This document shows, piece by piece, positions 1-11,639 of a stretch of 64,000 nucleotides of DNA. The translations under genes and the position numbers were made by a program. Each line of letters starts with the position of its first letter. Within the stretch, counting starts at the first letter, position 1. The notes beneath the pieces are model-generated. The model was not told the DNA's origin and made no database searches. It saw only the letters and a list, made by a program, of their open reading frames with translations. Source of the DNA: Siphonodentalium dalli (lineage: Eukaryota; Mollusca; Scaphopoda; Gadilida; Siphonodentaliidae); contig CP136061.1 in NCBI GenBank assembly GCA_032622095.1, forward strand, positions 218,830,373 through 218,894,372, in the 5' to 3' direction.

Positions 1-91
1 TTAATCATATTTTATGGCACAGATTGTGTTTAAAACCTGATATCAAGGCACTATAAAAAATAGCCGATGACTCGAAAATTAAGTGGGCCTT
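1..91. mobile_element. MITE family A, 3'-terminal fragment
   Basis: The stretch matches one end of the elements at 1179-1629 and 29947-30385 and finishes with the shared terminal sequence AATTAAGTGGGCCTT. The other end lies outside the window. It is a non-coding, non-autonomous DNA transposon. Confidence 0.75.
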
Positions 92-175
92 ACAATTCAA
101 TACAAATTCACAATTGCAGTTAGGTTCAACTCAGACCCGTCTATTCAACGACATTCTGCTTCACATCATTCATTG

Positions 176-657
176 AAGGTACTCAATCCGAACAGAGGGT
201 CCCCATCTCAACAGATTCCAACAACAACAATCCGATCAGAGGGTCCTATATTACTATTTCTTTGGCTTTGGGGGTAAACAATATTTGATTCGAGTCGAGG
301 AACCCATCAAACAATGCTCAGAGTTATTAGATATTGATTTTTGAAATTTGTTATTTACTCGAGATGAGTACTAATAATTGCCTTCAACTGCCGTAATCTG
401 CTCGGGATGTGTACACCAAAATCTATTCAAACAGACAATGATGGATAACTCTAAAATCAAGTGGTAATAATAACGCAATTTTGACTGAGTTCTGGGCCAG
501 AAAGTATTCCCGATAATGAAAAATAATAGATTTCTAAAATCGATATCTAACAAATCTGAGCTTTGATGGGTGACTTCCTCGACTCGAATCAAATATTTTT
601 GACCCCCGAAGCCATTGAAATAGTAATTGAGAGGAGTTTTATCGGATTGAGTACCTT
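176..657. mobile_element. MITE family B, copy 1
   Basis: The element starts AAGGTACTCAATCCG and ends with the inverted form CGGATTGAGTACCTT. It is followed by TA; the left TA is lost. Inside are two inverted copies of a segment with GATTCGAGTCGAGGAA. Three other copies lie in this window at about 2727, 32723 and 44328. The small open frames inside it differ between copies and are not genes. Confidence 0.85.
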
Positions 658-982
658 TAAGAGTTATAGTCCCGCTGTTTTAATCCCGCCTTTAGTTGGC
701 GTATTGTTGCCTGTAAGATTATTGAGATATAACGCCATACGCGATGACATTAAATCGCACGGAAAGAGCAATAATTGTGTGGGCTGCCTGACGTGAATAT
801 GTATTGGAAAATAACGTCATACGTATTATTATGACATTAAATCTCAATGAAACCCACGAAAAAAATTAAAAATAACATTTAATGTTTCAATGTTTTAAGT
901 TATTTCCTTCATAAAAAAGAGTCTTCGTGATAAAGAACCCTCTCAATACATGAATATAGAATTAACCTTTAAAAAACAAAAT
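658..982. other. AT-rich intergenic DNA
   Basis: I see no gene, repeat family or RNA signature here. Confidence 0.5.
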
Positions 983-1058
983 CTTCGGAATAGCGAACCT
1001 TCGGAGTAGTGAACCTTCGGAATAGTGAACCTTCGGAATAGCGAACCTTCGGAATAGA
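983..1058. repeat. 16-bp tandem repeat, about 4.75 units
   Basis: Units of CTTCGGAATAGYGAAC follow one another without gaps. Related but looser words of the form TTCGGAATATCGGAC make up the arrays at 13289-13515 and 16055-16345. Confidence 0.9.
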
Positions 1059-1178
1059 GACATGTTCCCCGTTTCCACTTGCAAACTGGTACCACGAGCA
1101 AGCATTCCAGCTGTAGAAAATGTACAACCTGTTCACCCCCCCCTTTCCCAAGGTAGGAATTTTGTTGGTGGCAATTTA

Positions 1179-1629
1179 AAGGCCCACTTAATTTTCGAGT
1201 CGTCGATTATTTTTGTATAGTGACTTGATATACGGTTTTAATAACAATCTATGCCATAAAATATGATTAAAATACCATAATTCATCACCATTTGAAACAT
1301 CTGTGTCTCAGAAGATGCCCACAGAGAAATAGAAACTCCCCCTCCCCTTTTGGATCCCAGAATGCAACAGAATTCAAACTTTTTCAATTGAAGTGGAAGA
1401 ACTCTATCTTTAATATATATAGTTATTCCCCCTGCAATGAACAACATACTGCTTTTTTCTGTAAGCTGGATGACAAAACGCGTTGGAAACTCAACAAAAA
1501 CAACATGTCCTCAGTTTATTACACCGGATAAGTTGATAATACAATGTTTTGGAGCTTCCTCTTTCAAATGGTATATAATATGGCATATATTTTATATAAT
1601 GTAATCTGGGGGGGGATTAAGTGGGCCTT
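1179..1629. mobile_element. MITE family A, complete copy
   Basis: The terminal inverted repeats are AAGGCCCACTTAAT and ATTAAGTGGGCCTT, flanked on both sides by TA (1177-1178 and 1630-1631). TA target duplications are typical of Tc1/mariner-type movers. The copy at 29947-30385 is the same element in reverse orientation. No transposase is encoded, so it would have to be mobilised in trans. Confidence 0.88.
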
Positions 1630-2726
1630 TAAGTCCAAAAATTGACAGAAAGTATGAACATATTCGACTTAGCTTTGGTCTCACGCAACAAATTTCACAA
1701 TATAACTATTCAACTGACGGTGTGTCAGGCTTGTAATTCCAATTGTTTGACCACAGTTGGGGTTAGCTATTACGTTGGCCTTTGGTTATTTCTGACTTGG
1801 CGGCCTCCAAGTCAGAAATCACCAACTGTAGGCTGAGCATTAGCTAAGTTGGTGTGAGACATCCCCACCCTCGAGGTCACACATCCCTGATTGGGTCATA
1901 TTTAATTATATGAACTTAGATGGACTATAAATTGTTTCTAATGTATGCTCGGTCTGACGGGGGTGTAAATTACAAGAAGATATGGCGTTTTTTTTATCTG
2001 AACATTTTTTACCCTCCTGCTCCCAGATTCAAACCGGCAAAAACGTTCGTGTTGATAAGTATACACACACCCCTTATTCACAGCATGGACTTCTCAATGT
2101 GTGGACCATGCAAATTTCATAACATTCTGTCAAATATGATCACCCGAACAACAAAGTTAACGTTTCTGGTGGTCGGATGGACGTACGGCCGTACGGTCAA
2201 TGTATACATATAGCCCCCCCCCCCCCCTCCCCCGACTTTCCAAAATTTGCGGATCTGGTCGTGTGCCGGAGTTCACCGGGTTATTTGGAAAATCGAAGTT
2301 GCCACACCCCCGGCCCCCTATATATATATGTATTCATGTTTCCAGCATAATTTTTACGAAACATATCTTCTTGCTTTTTGTTTAGATTCCAGTGTATAAA
2401 ATAAAATGTTTAGAACAAGAGTTGCTATAAATGCGTGCCTGGAAGACAACATTTTGTTTGATATTAAATTTGTTAAGCATTTATTCCATATCATTTGGAT
2501 GTTTTAGAGGAACATCTAAATATATGTTGTTAATATTTCAATAACAAATATTTTTTGGTATAATTTATAGGTCTAATTTGTATTTCATATTTGGGTTGCA
2601 ACATTTATTCAATAAAAGAAAGCCGAAAACGATGTTAAATTATATTTTTTTATTATGCTGTTGTTGTTGATGAAAATCCTCTAGCAACTTTTCTGAGCTT
2701 ACCATATAGATATATACACCAATGTT
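1630..2726. other. Intergenic DNA with a hairpin
   Basis: No gene is seen. A short perfect hairpin lies at about 1788-1816, with stem ATTTCTGACTTGG and its complement around a 6-base loop. Looser matching sequence extends it to about 1741-1860. Poly-C occurs near 2214. Confidence 0.5.
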
Positions 2727-3126
2727 TAAATGTATACTCAATCCGAATTAACGCTCGCAAATTACTATTTTCTTGGCTTCGGGTGTAAACAAATATTTGA
2801 TTCGAATCGTGGAACCCATCCATCAAAGCTCAGAATGATCAGATATCGATGTTTGAAATATATTATTTTAATTAAAGTGGCCCAGTAAACAGTCTACGAG
2901 AACACTTTCTCTGACCAAATTGCGGATGAAGATGGATAACTCTAAAATCAAGTGGCTTTTTTTGTGTCAAAATGTTGATAAATGACAGGTTTTGGGCAAT
3001 TTTATACTATAGTTGACTGTGGTTAGCATTATTTTGGGGCAATTAATCGATTCTGATAGCTGAAGCGGCATTTAAAAAAAATGTTGTTGTTGTTGTTGGA
3101 ATCTGATGGATCGGTTTGAGTACCTT
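2727..3126. mobile_element. MITE family B, diverged copy 2
   Basis: The left end (TACTCAATCCGAAT) is eroded. The right end reads GGTTTGAGTACCTT followed by TA. The interior matches the family-B copies at 176-657 and 32723-33194, including the GATTCGAATCGTGGAACCC stretch. Confidence 0.8.
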
Positions 3127-4440
3127 TAATATAATATTCCACCGAGAACTGCGATAGCCCATCGCTGCCAAAATGAGCGTGCCTCCCTCGAAGCTCATTT
3201 ATAAAGATATCCGAGCGTTTTTGTTTACTCGGTGTCTTGTTGTCCATGTCGCACGATCGCTCTGTCTTATTGAATAAATTTGCACATGGATTACAACATT
3301 GTTCCAAACTATATTCAATATTTCATTTTTGTCAATGGACACACAGTGGTGTGAAAAAGTATATGCTTATCTTTAAATTGGGAATTTAGACGAGAGAGAA
3401 GGTGACCTTATATAGCTGCCGTTTTCTGTTCCTCTGTATTTACCAATGGTGAGTACTCCAATTATATAAAATTCAGATTGTTGGTAAAAAGCACAAATGT
3501 GACCGATAAACGATATGCCTATCATATTTGCTTTTACTTTGTATTATTCCTTATACTTTTCGGAAAGAAAAAGAGGGAGATTTCAGATTAGAATGTTATT
3601 GTGGGTCCCTTAAAGTTACAATTTTGAGAAATAGAAAAGTGAGAGAGAAAGGAGAAATAGAGAGGAGAGAGATGCATGGATAGCTCTTTTTTCGTTTTAA
3701 CAATCATACAGTTGGAGACTGAAAGATAAGATTTCACAAAGTGGTCGGATTTATATAGTGTACAGTGTCCCTTTAAGGTCCCGCGCTCAGAACATTTTAG
3801 CCTGAAGCTATGTGCTAAACGATTTCCCAGTGTTGTGAATTTCGTCTAGTCCAGGTGGCCGGGGTTCAGTCAGAATTTACTCGGAAATTAACATTTTTGG
3901 CTGAAAAATTATGTATATATATATAGCTTATTTGAATTAGACTTCTTATCACTGAACATATTTGATCCGGACCAGAAAGCGACTGCATGGTTTTCTGACA
4001 GTATCGTATATTTTATTTCAGTGTTAAAGATACTCTATCTCTTACCGGCAATTTAACACTTTCAACAATAACAACAACAACCAATTCTATGAAATTCCTT
4101 TACAGATTACACTCCCAAAATTAGTATTACCAAAAAAACACACACAAAAAAATCGTTTTAAAACGATAGATTTAAAAAAAGGTGTAATATTCTAGAAATA
4201 GCCATGCATATTTTCTGTCACAATTCATAGAACATAATCGGAGAAAGAAAAATGTTTCCTAATGACAGAAATTCCTCTTGCATGACTGATCTCTTTGACT
4301 CAGATAAAGTGCTATATATTCCCCCAAAAATCATGCCAAATCTATATATACATACAATTCAGGGAAGAGATCCATCATCTTCAAATCGCACTGAGATCTG
4401 ACCCCTAAAATTATCGGAATCTATAGACCGTTATTATTTA
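3127..4440. other. Intergenic DNA, purine-rich patch
   Basis: No coding exon could be supported. A purine-rich stretch (GAGAGAAAGGAGAAATAGAG type) lies at about 3560-3675. Confidence 0.45.
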
Positions 4441-4449
4441 TATGACCGT

Positions 4450-4640
4450 TTTGAAAAAAAAACGGGACGTGGTCCGTCCGTTCGCTTTTCCGGATGATAA
4501 CTATTGTAAATCTGCACTAAATGGAATGAAAATCGGTATGTGGGTTTACTAGCACAACATACAGGTCAAGTTCGAATTCGGGTTCCCCGCCCGCCAACTT
4601 CACCAGAGTTATGACCTTTATTGAAATTACCAAGGGTGTA
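4450..4640. repeat. Single monomer of a dispersed satellite-like repeat
   Basis: The words TTTTCCGGATGATAACT and AGAGTTATGACCTTTATTG place it with the tandem monomers at 34440-34960 (TTGTCCGGATGATAACTT ... GGAGTTATGCC). It is too diverged to delimit exactly. Confidence 0.5.
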
Positions 4641-5156
4641 TTATATTGTCACACCCTATAGCGATGTTCTTGTTTTCAAACGAGGTTGGTCTGATATGAG
4701 GGACAACGATCGATCTTAATATTCATTCCGATCGTAACATGTCTGTATTTCGATTAGGGGCGATAACTTGTTCACGCACATATAGGAAGATATGGCGACA
4801 TCATGCATACTGAGCTATAGTGCCTCACACATTCTGATACATACACATCGGTGACATGCCGTATATTCAATCGATTGATTACAGTATGCTATTTTGGAGG
4901 AAGTGCATTGTGCTGTTCTGATAAACTTCATAAAGGTATATGATCTTTCTTTGTCCCACTTCGAACCCATCTTCAGACTGATACAGCTGAACTCTCGATG
5001 GAATGTGTCTCTGAATTTTATAGTTATGCTGCGTACATGCTACCATGTCATATGGGTGTCGTTTCGTAATATTCACGCACATGCATCACGAGATATATTT
5101 TATAGATTATATTCTTGGTCCAGCAATAAAAACACAACTCAAGAGAATCGCGCCAG
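4641..5156. other. Intergenic DNA
   Basis: Overlapping open frames occur on both strands at about 4880-5187. They have no splice context or recognisable motif, and the plus-strand one runs into the tandem repeat that follows. I do not call a gene. Confidence 0.4.
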
Positions 5157-5257
5157 TTTGCTCGTCGGATATGGTGGTCGATGTTGACTATTTGCTCGTC
5201 GGATATGGTGGTCGATGTTGACTCTTTGCTCGTCGGTTATGGTAGTACGATGTTGAC
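5157..5257 (+). repeat. 34-bp tandem repeat, three units
   Basis: Units begin TTTGCTCGTCGG at 5157, 5191 and 5225. The first two are nearly identical and the third carries a few changes. Confidence 0.9.
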
Positions 5258-6690
5258 AGAGATGGGTGTTCTTGTTGGCAGTAGTTCCTTGATTATGATC
5301 CAGTTTATTGATTTCAAACGGTAACGAGCTCTCCGAACAATATAGTAACTATCTGTCATGTTGAATATTATGCTTATGTTTATAGTGGTATCACCTGATA
5401 TGTAAATATTGGGGTATCACCTATATAAGCTTCGTGCTCCAAACAGATGACACGCATGCTTGATCTCTTGATCTTGACTGCCAAGGTGTGATATCTTGTT
5501 TATAATTCGATTGAAAAGGCACTTTGTATCGGGTGTGAATGCATGCACTGCAATAATAACATTACGCCTTTTAAAAACACACTGTGGAATATTGCATGTA
5601 ACCTGAATACTGCCATATCTGACATAGAATTTGACATAATGTCAGTAAATTGTTCTTTGTTTTAGCCAATTTAAGGGTTGGTGGAACCAGTTGGGGCCAA
5701 ATTAATTTGCGTGTTGTATTGTTCTTGTATATTGTTCTTAAGAAAATATCACATCTCTGATAAATTTGTCAACTAGCTGAATTGTAAACAACGATTTCCA
5801 TAATTAAGTCAGACTGAGTTTTATTACTGGTATATGACTGATATAAACCGATTTCGACTTTCCATATTTCAGAAAGTAATATGAAACACCGTTTGACAAT
5901 CTTGTGAGCAAGCTGTCCTTGGTAGGTAAGTAACTTATTCAGCTCTTTGATTTGTTATGGGATTATATGTTCACACATGCACTGGATATTTTTTTGATTT
6001 TTCTGACCGGGCTATCTACGTCTAATTTACATGCAGCATTGATTACTATATGAGCTGTGTATGCATCTCTGAAATTTCACAATTTTCACAACCGACTCTT
6101 GTCCAACCGAGTAATCACTCTTTATATTTCATATCTCTAAATCGCCCTTATAATCCATACATGCATGATCACCGGTGTTCAACGATTCATTGAATGTCTG
6201 ATTTAACACGACTTTTGTTCGACTCTAACAAGGGGGGGGGGGGGGGGGGTAATAAACAATTTGCAGGAAGGTATGCAGGGGTGGGTGGGTGGCACGAGGG
6301 GCAAAAAAACGCGGTTTTTACAACCTCGTGCAATTTTTTTACCAAAGACCTTTTGTGTCCATATTTGACATTTGTAACAGTTTAAAACATATTATAAGAA
6401 TTTATAACAGCAAAATCACCATATTTATGTTACTGGGACCTCATATTGGCCTTATAGTGGATATGACATTAAGCTATGACATGTTGTATATGGGACGGTG
6501 GTGAAAATATTCCTTCCCGAAATGTAAAACTGAAATAAATAAATTTGTCTTGGTGTAACTACAGTCTAGATCATTGTGTGCATGGAAAAAGATTAATGTG
6601 ACTAACAATGGCTAGAATATAACTGTCATCACACTGTTCATCAGTGAATTATTGACCTAAAGTATCCAAGTCTGGTATAGTGCTCTGACT
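5258..6690. other. Intergenic DNA with a poly-G run
   Basis: No gene is seen. A run of about 18 G residues lies near 6232-6250. Confidence 0.45.
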
Positions 6691-7209
6691 GCTTGTCATC
6701 TATCTCATATATATTTTGAAGACCTCTGTTTGTTTGTCTGTCTGTCTGTCTGTCTGTCATTAATACAAATCTACGATTCTCGACCGATCGGGACGAAACT
6801 TGGTACGTGTGTGTAGTTTGACCAGGCGGTGGTCGTTGTCGTATTGGCGAGCCCGTGCGACGCCCGTGCAGCGCATGCGCAGACGAGATCTCGGAAACGG
6901 GTGGAGCTATCGACTTGAAATTTGGTATGTGAATGTATCTTGCCCCGAATACGAATTTTATAGGGTCGCCGAGCCCGTGCGGCGCCAGCTTCGCGCATGC
7001 GCAGACCAGATATCGGAAACAGGTGGAGCTATCGACTTGAAATTTGGTATGTGAATGTATCTTGCCCCGGATACGAATTTTATCGGGTCAACGAGCCCGT
7101 GCGACGCCAGCTTCGCGCATGCGCAGACCAGATCTCGGAAACGGGTAGAGCTATCGACTTGAAATTTGGTTTTTGAATAGCCCGGACAACGTCGGGCTCA
7201 TCGGCTAGT
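6690..7209 (+). mobile_element. Helentron/Helitron-like non-autonomous element
   Basis: A (TGTC)n microsatellite at about 6728-6758 is followed by a tandem core of 122-bp units, with GATCTCGGAAAC or a close variant at 6887, 7009 and 7131. The right end carries the hairpin AGCCCG...CGGGCT (7179-7198), then CATCGGCTAG and T. A 3' hairpin followed by CTAG-T is the hallmark of Helitron ends. Microsatellite plus tandem core is the layout known for bivalve pearl/HINE elements. No Rep/helicase is present. The left end is approximate. Confidence 0.72.
6887..7170 (+). repeat. 122-bp tandem core of the Helentron-like element
   Basis: Two full units and one partial unit share GGTGGAGCTATCGACTTGAA and the GCGCATGCGCAGAC block. 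A partial unit also precedes them from about 6848. Their GC content is well above that of the flanks. Confidence 0.9.
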
Positions 7210-9014
7210 ATCTATATAAACGAGTAGGATTTGTAACGATTTTTTCTCTCAGACCCTGGACCGAGTTCAACCAACTCGGGGTACCCTGGCGGATGTTATA
7301 ATATTAGATATTCAAAATTTTGAATTAACCAAAATAAATTCAGATCGGTTTTGTTAAAATGACCAATGAATTCAATCTAAAAACAAAAATAAATTAAAAC
7401 AATATATACAAATCAAAATGATCAAAATGTGCTTGAAGCGCACAAAGGGGCCGCCACTAAATAAAGGTTCTCTCTAAGATCAAAAGGTGTGCGAAGTCCC
7501 ACAAAGGGGGCCACATGTATCTCCAATGCTGAATATAGGCTCCCGAAGGGAGTCTGTTTCAGCTAGTTTAGTATAAGAAGTAAGTTGCTCCAGTAGACTA
7601 ACATAAGTGGTGGAATATGTTAGATAATGGGCTGGTTGACAGACTAATCAGGAAATAGAAATTATGAAACTGTGTGTATATCCTGCACAATGACCTCGGT
7701 TTACAGAATGATGATCAGCAGTTTATAAAACTTTTTTTTCTTCAATTAAAACAGCTTCTGAAACAGGTTAATCTGTTATTTAAAATAAATGAGATCATTC
7801 CCATTGATGTGAGTGATATCTGTAGAGTTTTAATTATGCGGTTTTAAGCTGGTGAAACAGGACATATATGGGTAAAACCTAAGTAAATCAGATCATACTC
7901 TATTAAATTCTTGATGGAGTCATGATGTATTTGATTTCGGTCAAGGGCCCGGCATGGGTGGCTTATTTGAACCCCTCTGGGTGGTGGCCGTTTTGGATCG
8001 GAGTGGGGTGTTTGGGGTGAATATTAATTTGGCGTGGGGTGCCACCATACATACAACATTCTTTGTTTGACATATATCGGACAAGAGACCGAGAAATGCC
8101 ACGGGTGCCCTATTTGAACCCATCTGGGCGGTGGCCATTTTGTACCAGATGGGGTAAACATTTTTTTTTTTTTTTTTTTTTTGAAGGAATTTATATGCAA
8201 AATATTCCTTATATACGTATGAAAAACTATTGATATATAGTAAGCATGACATAGTTATACCTAGGCGGCTAGGCCTTATTGGCCGGGTGTTATTGTATTT
8301 TCCCCATTTTTATTGTATTTTACCATGCATATATTTATACATGTCATGAAAATAAATGAGATCTCTCCCCCTAAGCCATGCTGACTGGGGTGAACATATC
8401 TACATGGATACGATATATATATAGTCCTGATCGATATTGATCGAAAATAAATTGGCATCTTGACTTCACTTCATCACACTCATATTCATTCCTGTTGTCT
8501 CTCCAGCTTGTTCCGTACGTTATCGGGATAAAACAAAACAATAGAACTGCATAGAGAATATATATATATATATATATCTGGCGCCCATTTTAAAGATATG
8601 CATCGGGTCTCTGGCTTTTATCTACATTGCATATGTTGCACAGATAAGGCCATCTATGGACTTGTCCTCGACACGATTCCAAAAATCCATAATTCTGCGA
8701 TATCCTCACAAAATGAGTCCAACAACAAAATCCAAGATGTCGAGCGAAATGTAAAGCCTCTAAAATCTCGACATTTGACATTTAACCGTGTTTGAAAACA
8801 TGGAGAAATTGGTGCTAGTTTATACAGTAAATCATAATTATGTGCATGGGATCATTTCATGCAGTCCATGACTATATTATTATACAATGTAAGTTTCTCG
8901 AGAATACGGAGTCGAAAGTATTTCTCTTATATTTCAATCAAGAAATAGTTATTCATCCCATGATGGCGACCACAATGGTAACCTGTAATAGTACATTTAT
9001 ATATAAAAAAAATG
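7210..9014. other. Intergenic DNA with an imperfect duplication
   Basis: No gene is supported. A diverged direct repeat of about 45 bases (GGTGG...TTATTTGAACCC...GGTGGCC) occurs near 7952 and 8099. A poly-T run lies at 8161-8182 and (TA)n at about 8559-8577. Confidence 0.45.
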
Positions 9015-9448
9015 TCCAACACATAGCAAATGTGTTTTAATTCCACACAATATGTTTTAATTTTGATCTTAAACAAATTGGTGGAATTTTCTCAACATTG
9101 AATATGAATAGAATGAATATGTGAGTATATCATAGTTAGTAGAAGATATATGTTCTATTTGAGACACAAACCTCATAGGAGCTACAATATTTAAAAAATA
9201 TGGCAGTAGCTTTAAAACGTTGTGATACACAATTATCTGCTGTTCAGTTTTGACACAAAACAACTGCTGCCAATGTTTTTTTCTGTGGTAGCCTTTGCGA
9301 GTTTTTGTGTCTCCAGTAGAACACATCTCATGATACACTTACATATTCACTCGTATTCAATGTTGAGAAAATGCCACCTACACAATTTTGTTTAAGATAA
9401 AAATTAAAACATATTGTCTAGAATTTATACACATTTGTTCTAAGAGTG
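9015..9448. mobile_element. MITE family C, copy 1
   Basis: The right end reads TACACATTTGTTCTAAGAGTG. The left end is a diverged complement (AGCAAATGTGT...CACACAATATGT). The interior has inverted copies of a segment with TCTCAACATTGAATATGA. Copies lie at 17299-17789 and 11640-13278. Confidence 0.78.
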
Positions 9449-9999
9449 CATACCTATGTTTGCACTTGTTATTGGATAAACACATGAGTATCATTCAGCA
9501 TTGGTTCCAAAGAATAACGACAAATTACATTCAACACAACCGACGTATACTTGCCAGAATAATATATGGATGCCATTTTGATAAGGCCTATGTATGGGTA
9601 TGGTCGCTGTTCATAATACTATACCGTTAGTGCATTGGCCCGTATATACCAGCAGTCATATATACATATTATTTAATCTGATTCGTCAAATCTTCGTACT
9701 CTTCGAGTAATTCGTCATATTCATCTAAATCGGTAACATCGACAATGATATGATGCAATCGTTTCGGTAGGGAAATATATGGGAAGCGGTGATGAAAATA
9801 TCGCCGATTATATAAGCAATGTTGCAAAGTATACAATTATGCTGTTTGTCAAGACAGATTTGTAGATTTGCACAAACACGACTCGCGAGTAATCTAACTC
9901 ATAACCGATTTCTGTAAGCTCGATTGCTGTTGCGCGGAAGGGTGAGCGTAATTCGTGTCTTTTCTCTTTGACAATGAAGCATTTTGTTTTCAGGGTATC
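9449..9999 (+). promoter_or_regulatory. Upstream region of the 388-aa gene with a probable splice acceptor
   Basis: TTTTGTTTTCAG ending at 9993 is a good 3' splice site six bases before the ATG at 10000. GTGAGC at 9942 would be a matching donor, giving an intron of only 52 bases; a longer intron from an upstream donor is equally possible. No TATA box is obvious. Confidence 0.45.
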
Positions 10000-11166
10000 A
10001 TGTTTTTCCCAGTCGACAAAGACGATCTACTGGTCCGCAGACGGACACCGGCATCGTCTTTCCATGTCAGAAGTGACCGGAGTGACGTTTATCATGACAA
10101 CGATCAGTTGGGCAGTAATTTGAACACAACGTTGGACTCGTTATACAAACGACAATATAAGAAATTTCTTGCAAGAGATTATGAGATAAAAACTCTGCGT
10201 CAGAGTGCAACAGAACATCGCCACTCTCCCAATCAACATCGTTTCAGAGACCGCGGATGTTATAAACCCGGAAGTACTTTCCTGCCTCCGGCAACCAAAA
10301 CTAACGCCTCGTCCCAGTTACCTCTGCCACCGAAAATTGCTAAGCGACTCAGAGTTCCACCGATTGACACTTCATATACTATAAGTGAACTTAGCGAGGA
10401 GTCTGAGCTTATTAGTGATCGAGATGTATTTCCAGATATCATACAAAGACCTGCCACATACACGGGTGCCAATCTCATAGTAAGAAACCCAACTCATGGC
10501 ACTAAGAACGGTGGCGAAATTGTGCCACCCAGGACAGGTGCCATTTCACTGACACCACAATTTAAAAGACGTCCCACGAAAATTAACGCAACGTTACCTC
10601 AACCTTCTAGAAAAGACGAGTTGTATAAATTATCTCAAACTCCATCCCTTCCAACCCCAAAACCGTTAGGAGATATTGCCACACAGAAGCGCAAAAAGAA
10701 ATTCCCAGATGCATGGTACACGTCTGTGGTGCCCGCGATAGATGTTCCATTCCGCAAGAAACCAACATCGCGTGAGAGCCCACTGCGACCTAGTCCCAGT
10801 CTTAAGATGAACACACCAAGGTTCGAATCAAGGACTGAAGACGAAACTTGGTCACCTTACGGGCGAAAGTCTGACGACATGAGTCACATGACCCCGAATT
10901 CTTCACCGAGGAACAACGGTTTATCAGTCCGACAGTTGAAGGAAATTGCAGCGAACGATTGGGCACAAGAGCCGGATTACGCAGAAATAAGACGAGCGGA
11001 AATTCTTGCAGCCAATAAAGCGCATTCTATGGAAGTTCAAGGAAAAGTGAAAACCTTTATAAAATCGTTAGATGATATGAAACAGAAAAGTATTGAGTCT
11101 GCCAAGAGAAGAAGCAATATACTGGAAAAGCTTCAATTCCATGAAAATCATCTTGTTGTTTATTGA
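10000..11166 (+). CDS. Orphan protein with WYTSVVPA and KAHx6KVKTF modules
   Basis: A 388-residue protein with no family I recognise. I start it at the ATG just after the acceptor at 9993; the open frame reaches a little further upstream, but only into the likely intron. It is basic and proline/serine-rich, with no signal peptide or membrane segment. The first third has a predicted-helical stretch (LDSLYKRQYKKFLARDYEIK). The middle looks disordered. Two modules stand out: W-Y-T-S-V-V-P-A near residue 239 and K-A-H-x6-K-V-K-T-F at 340-353, the latter followed by a helical, lysine-rich tail. The 228-aa protein encoded at 20534-21220 on the other strand has both modules with similar spacing. The uninterrupted 1.17-kb frame and its motif sharing argue that it is real. 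A structural or ciliary role is possible but only a guess. Confidence 0.7.
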   Translation: MFFPVDKDDLLVRRRTPASSFHVRSDRSDVYHDNDQLGSNLNTTLDSLYKRQYKKFLARDYEIKTLRQSATEHRHSPNQHRFRDRGCYKPGSTFLPPATKTNASSQLPLPPKIAKRLRVPPIDTSYTISELSEESELISDRDVFPDIIQRPATYTGANLIVRNPTHGTKNGGEIVPPRTGAISLTPQFKRRPTKINATLPQPSRKDELYKLSQTPSLPTPKPLGDIATQKRKKKFPDAWYTSVVPAIDVPFRKKPTSRESPLRPSPSLKMNTPRFESRTEDETWSPYGRKSDDMSHMTPNSSPRNNGLSVRQLKEIAANDWAQEPDYAEIRRAEILAANKAHSMEVQGKVKTFIKSLDDMKQKSIESAKRRSNILEKLQFHENHLVVY

Positions 11167-11474
11167 TATGTGTTACATTATAGTAGGACAATCAAGCAGT
11201 ATATATATATATGATCCTAAACCCATGCACTTTTCCCCATCAGCCAGGGACAACGGCTGTCATTTAGGCGCGAGTGGGACATCTGTACTACCACCATGTC
11301 GCGATTTCAGATAGGAAATTATATGTTAAACCGTTTCCATGCCAAACATTTAAACATCTTTTGCAAACTATGAAAGATGTATTCATACATGCATGGTCTC
11401 AGACTTTCAGTGACAACAAGGACAAACATAATCTTATTTGACATCACTTTTATGATTGTTTTTACATTTTGTCC

Positions 11475-11480
11475 AATAAA
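11475..11480 (+). terminator. Candidate poly(A) signal of the 388-aa gene
   Basis: AATAAA occurs 309 bases after the stop codon on the coding strand, the first canonical hexamer I see downstream. Confidence 0.4.
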
Positions 11481-11639
11481 AATGTTGAAAAGTTCTGTTT
11501 CCCTATAGGTATAACACTGCTTGCATGCCTCTGTTTGCAATTGTCCACATCGACACATAGCTAAGCTTCATTTCCGTACAGACTCACGACAAAAGGTGTC
11601 ATTCCGATGCTCCGAAGGTCCAGTAACCCGACGGTGAAA

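Noticed and set aside
5157-5257. CRISPR-like repeat
   Set aside because: The 34-bp units abut with no spacers, and the DNA is eukaryotic.
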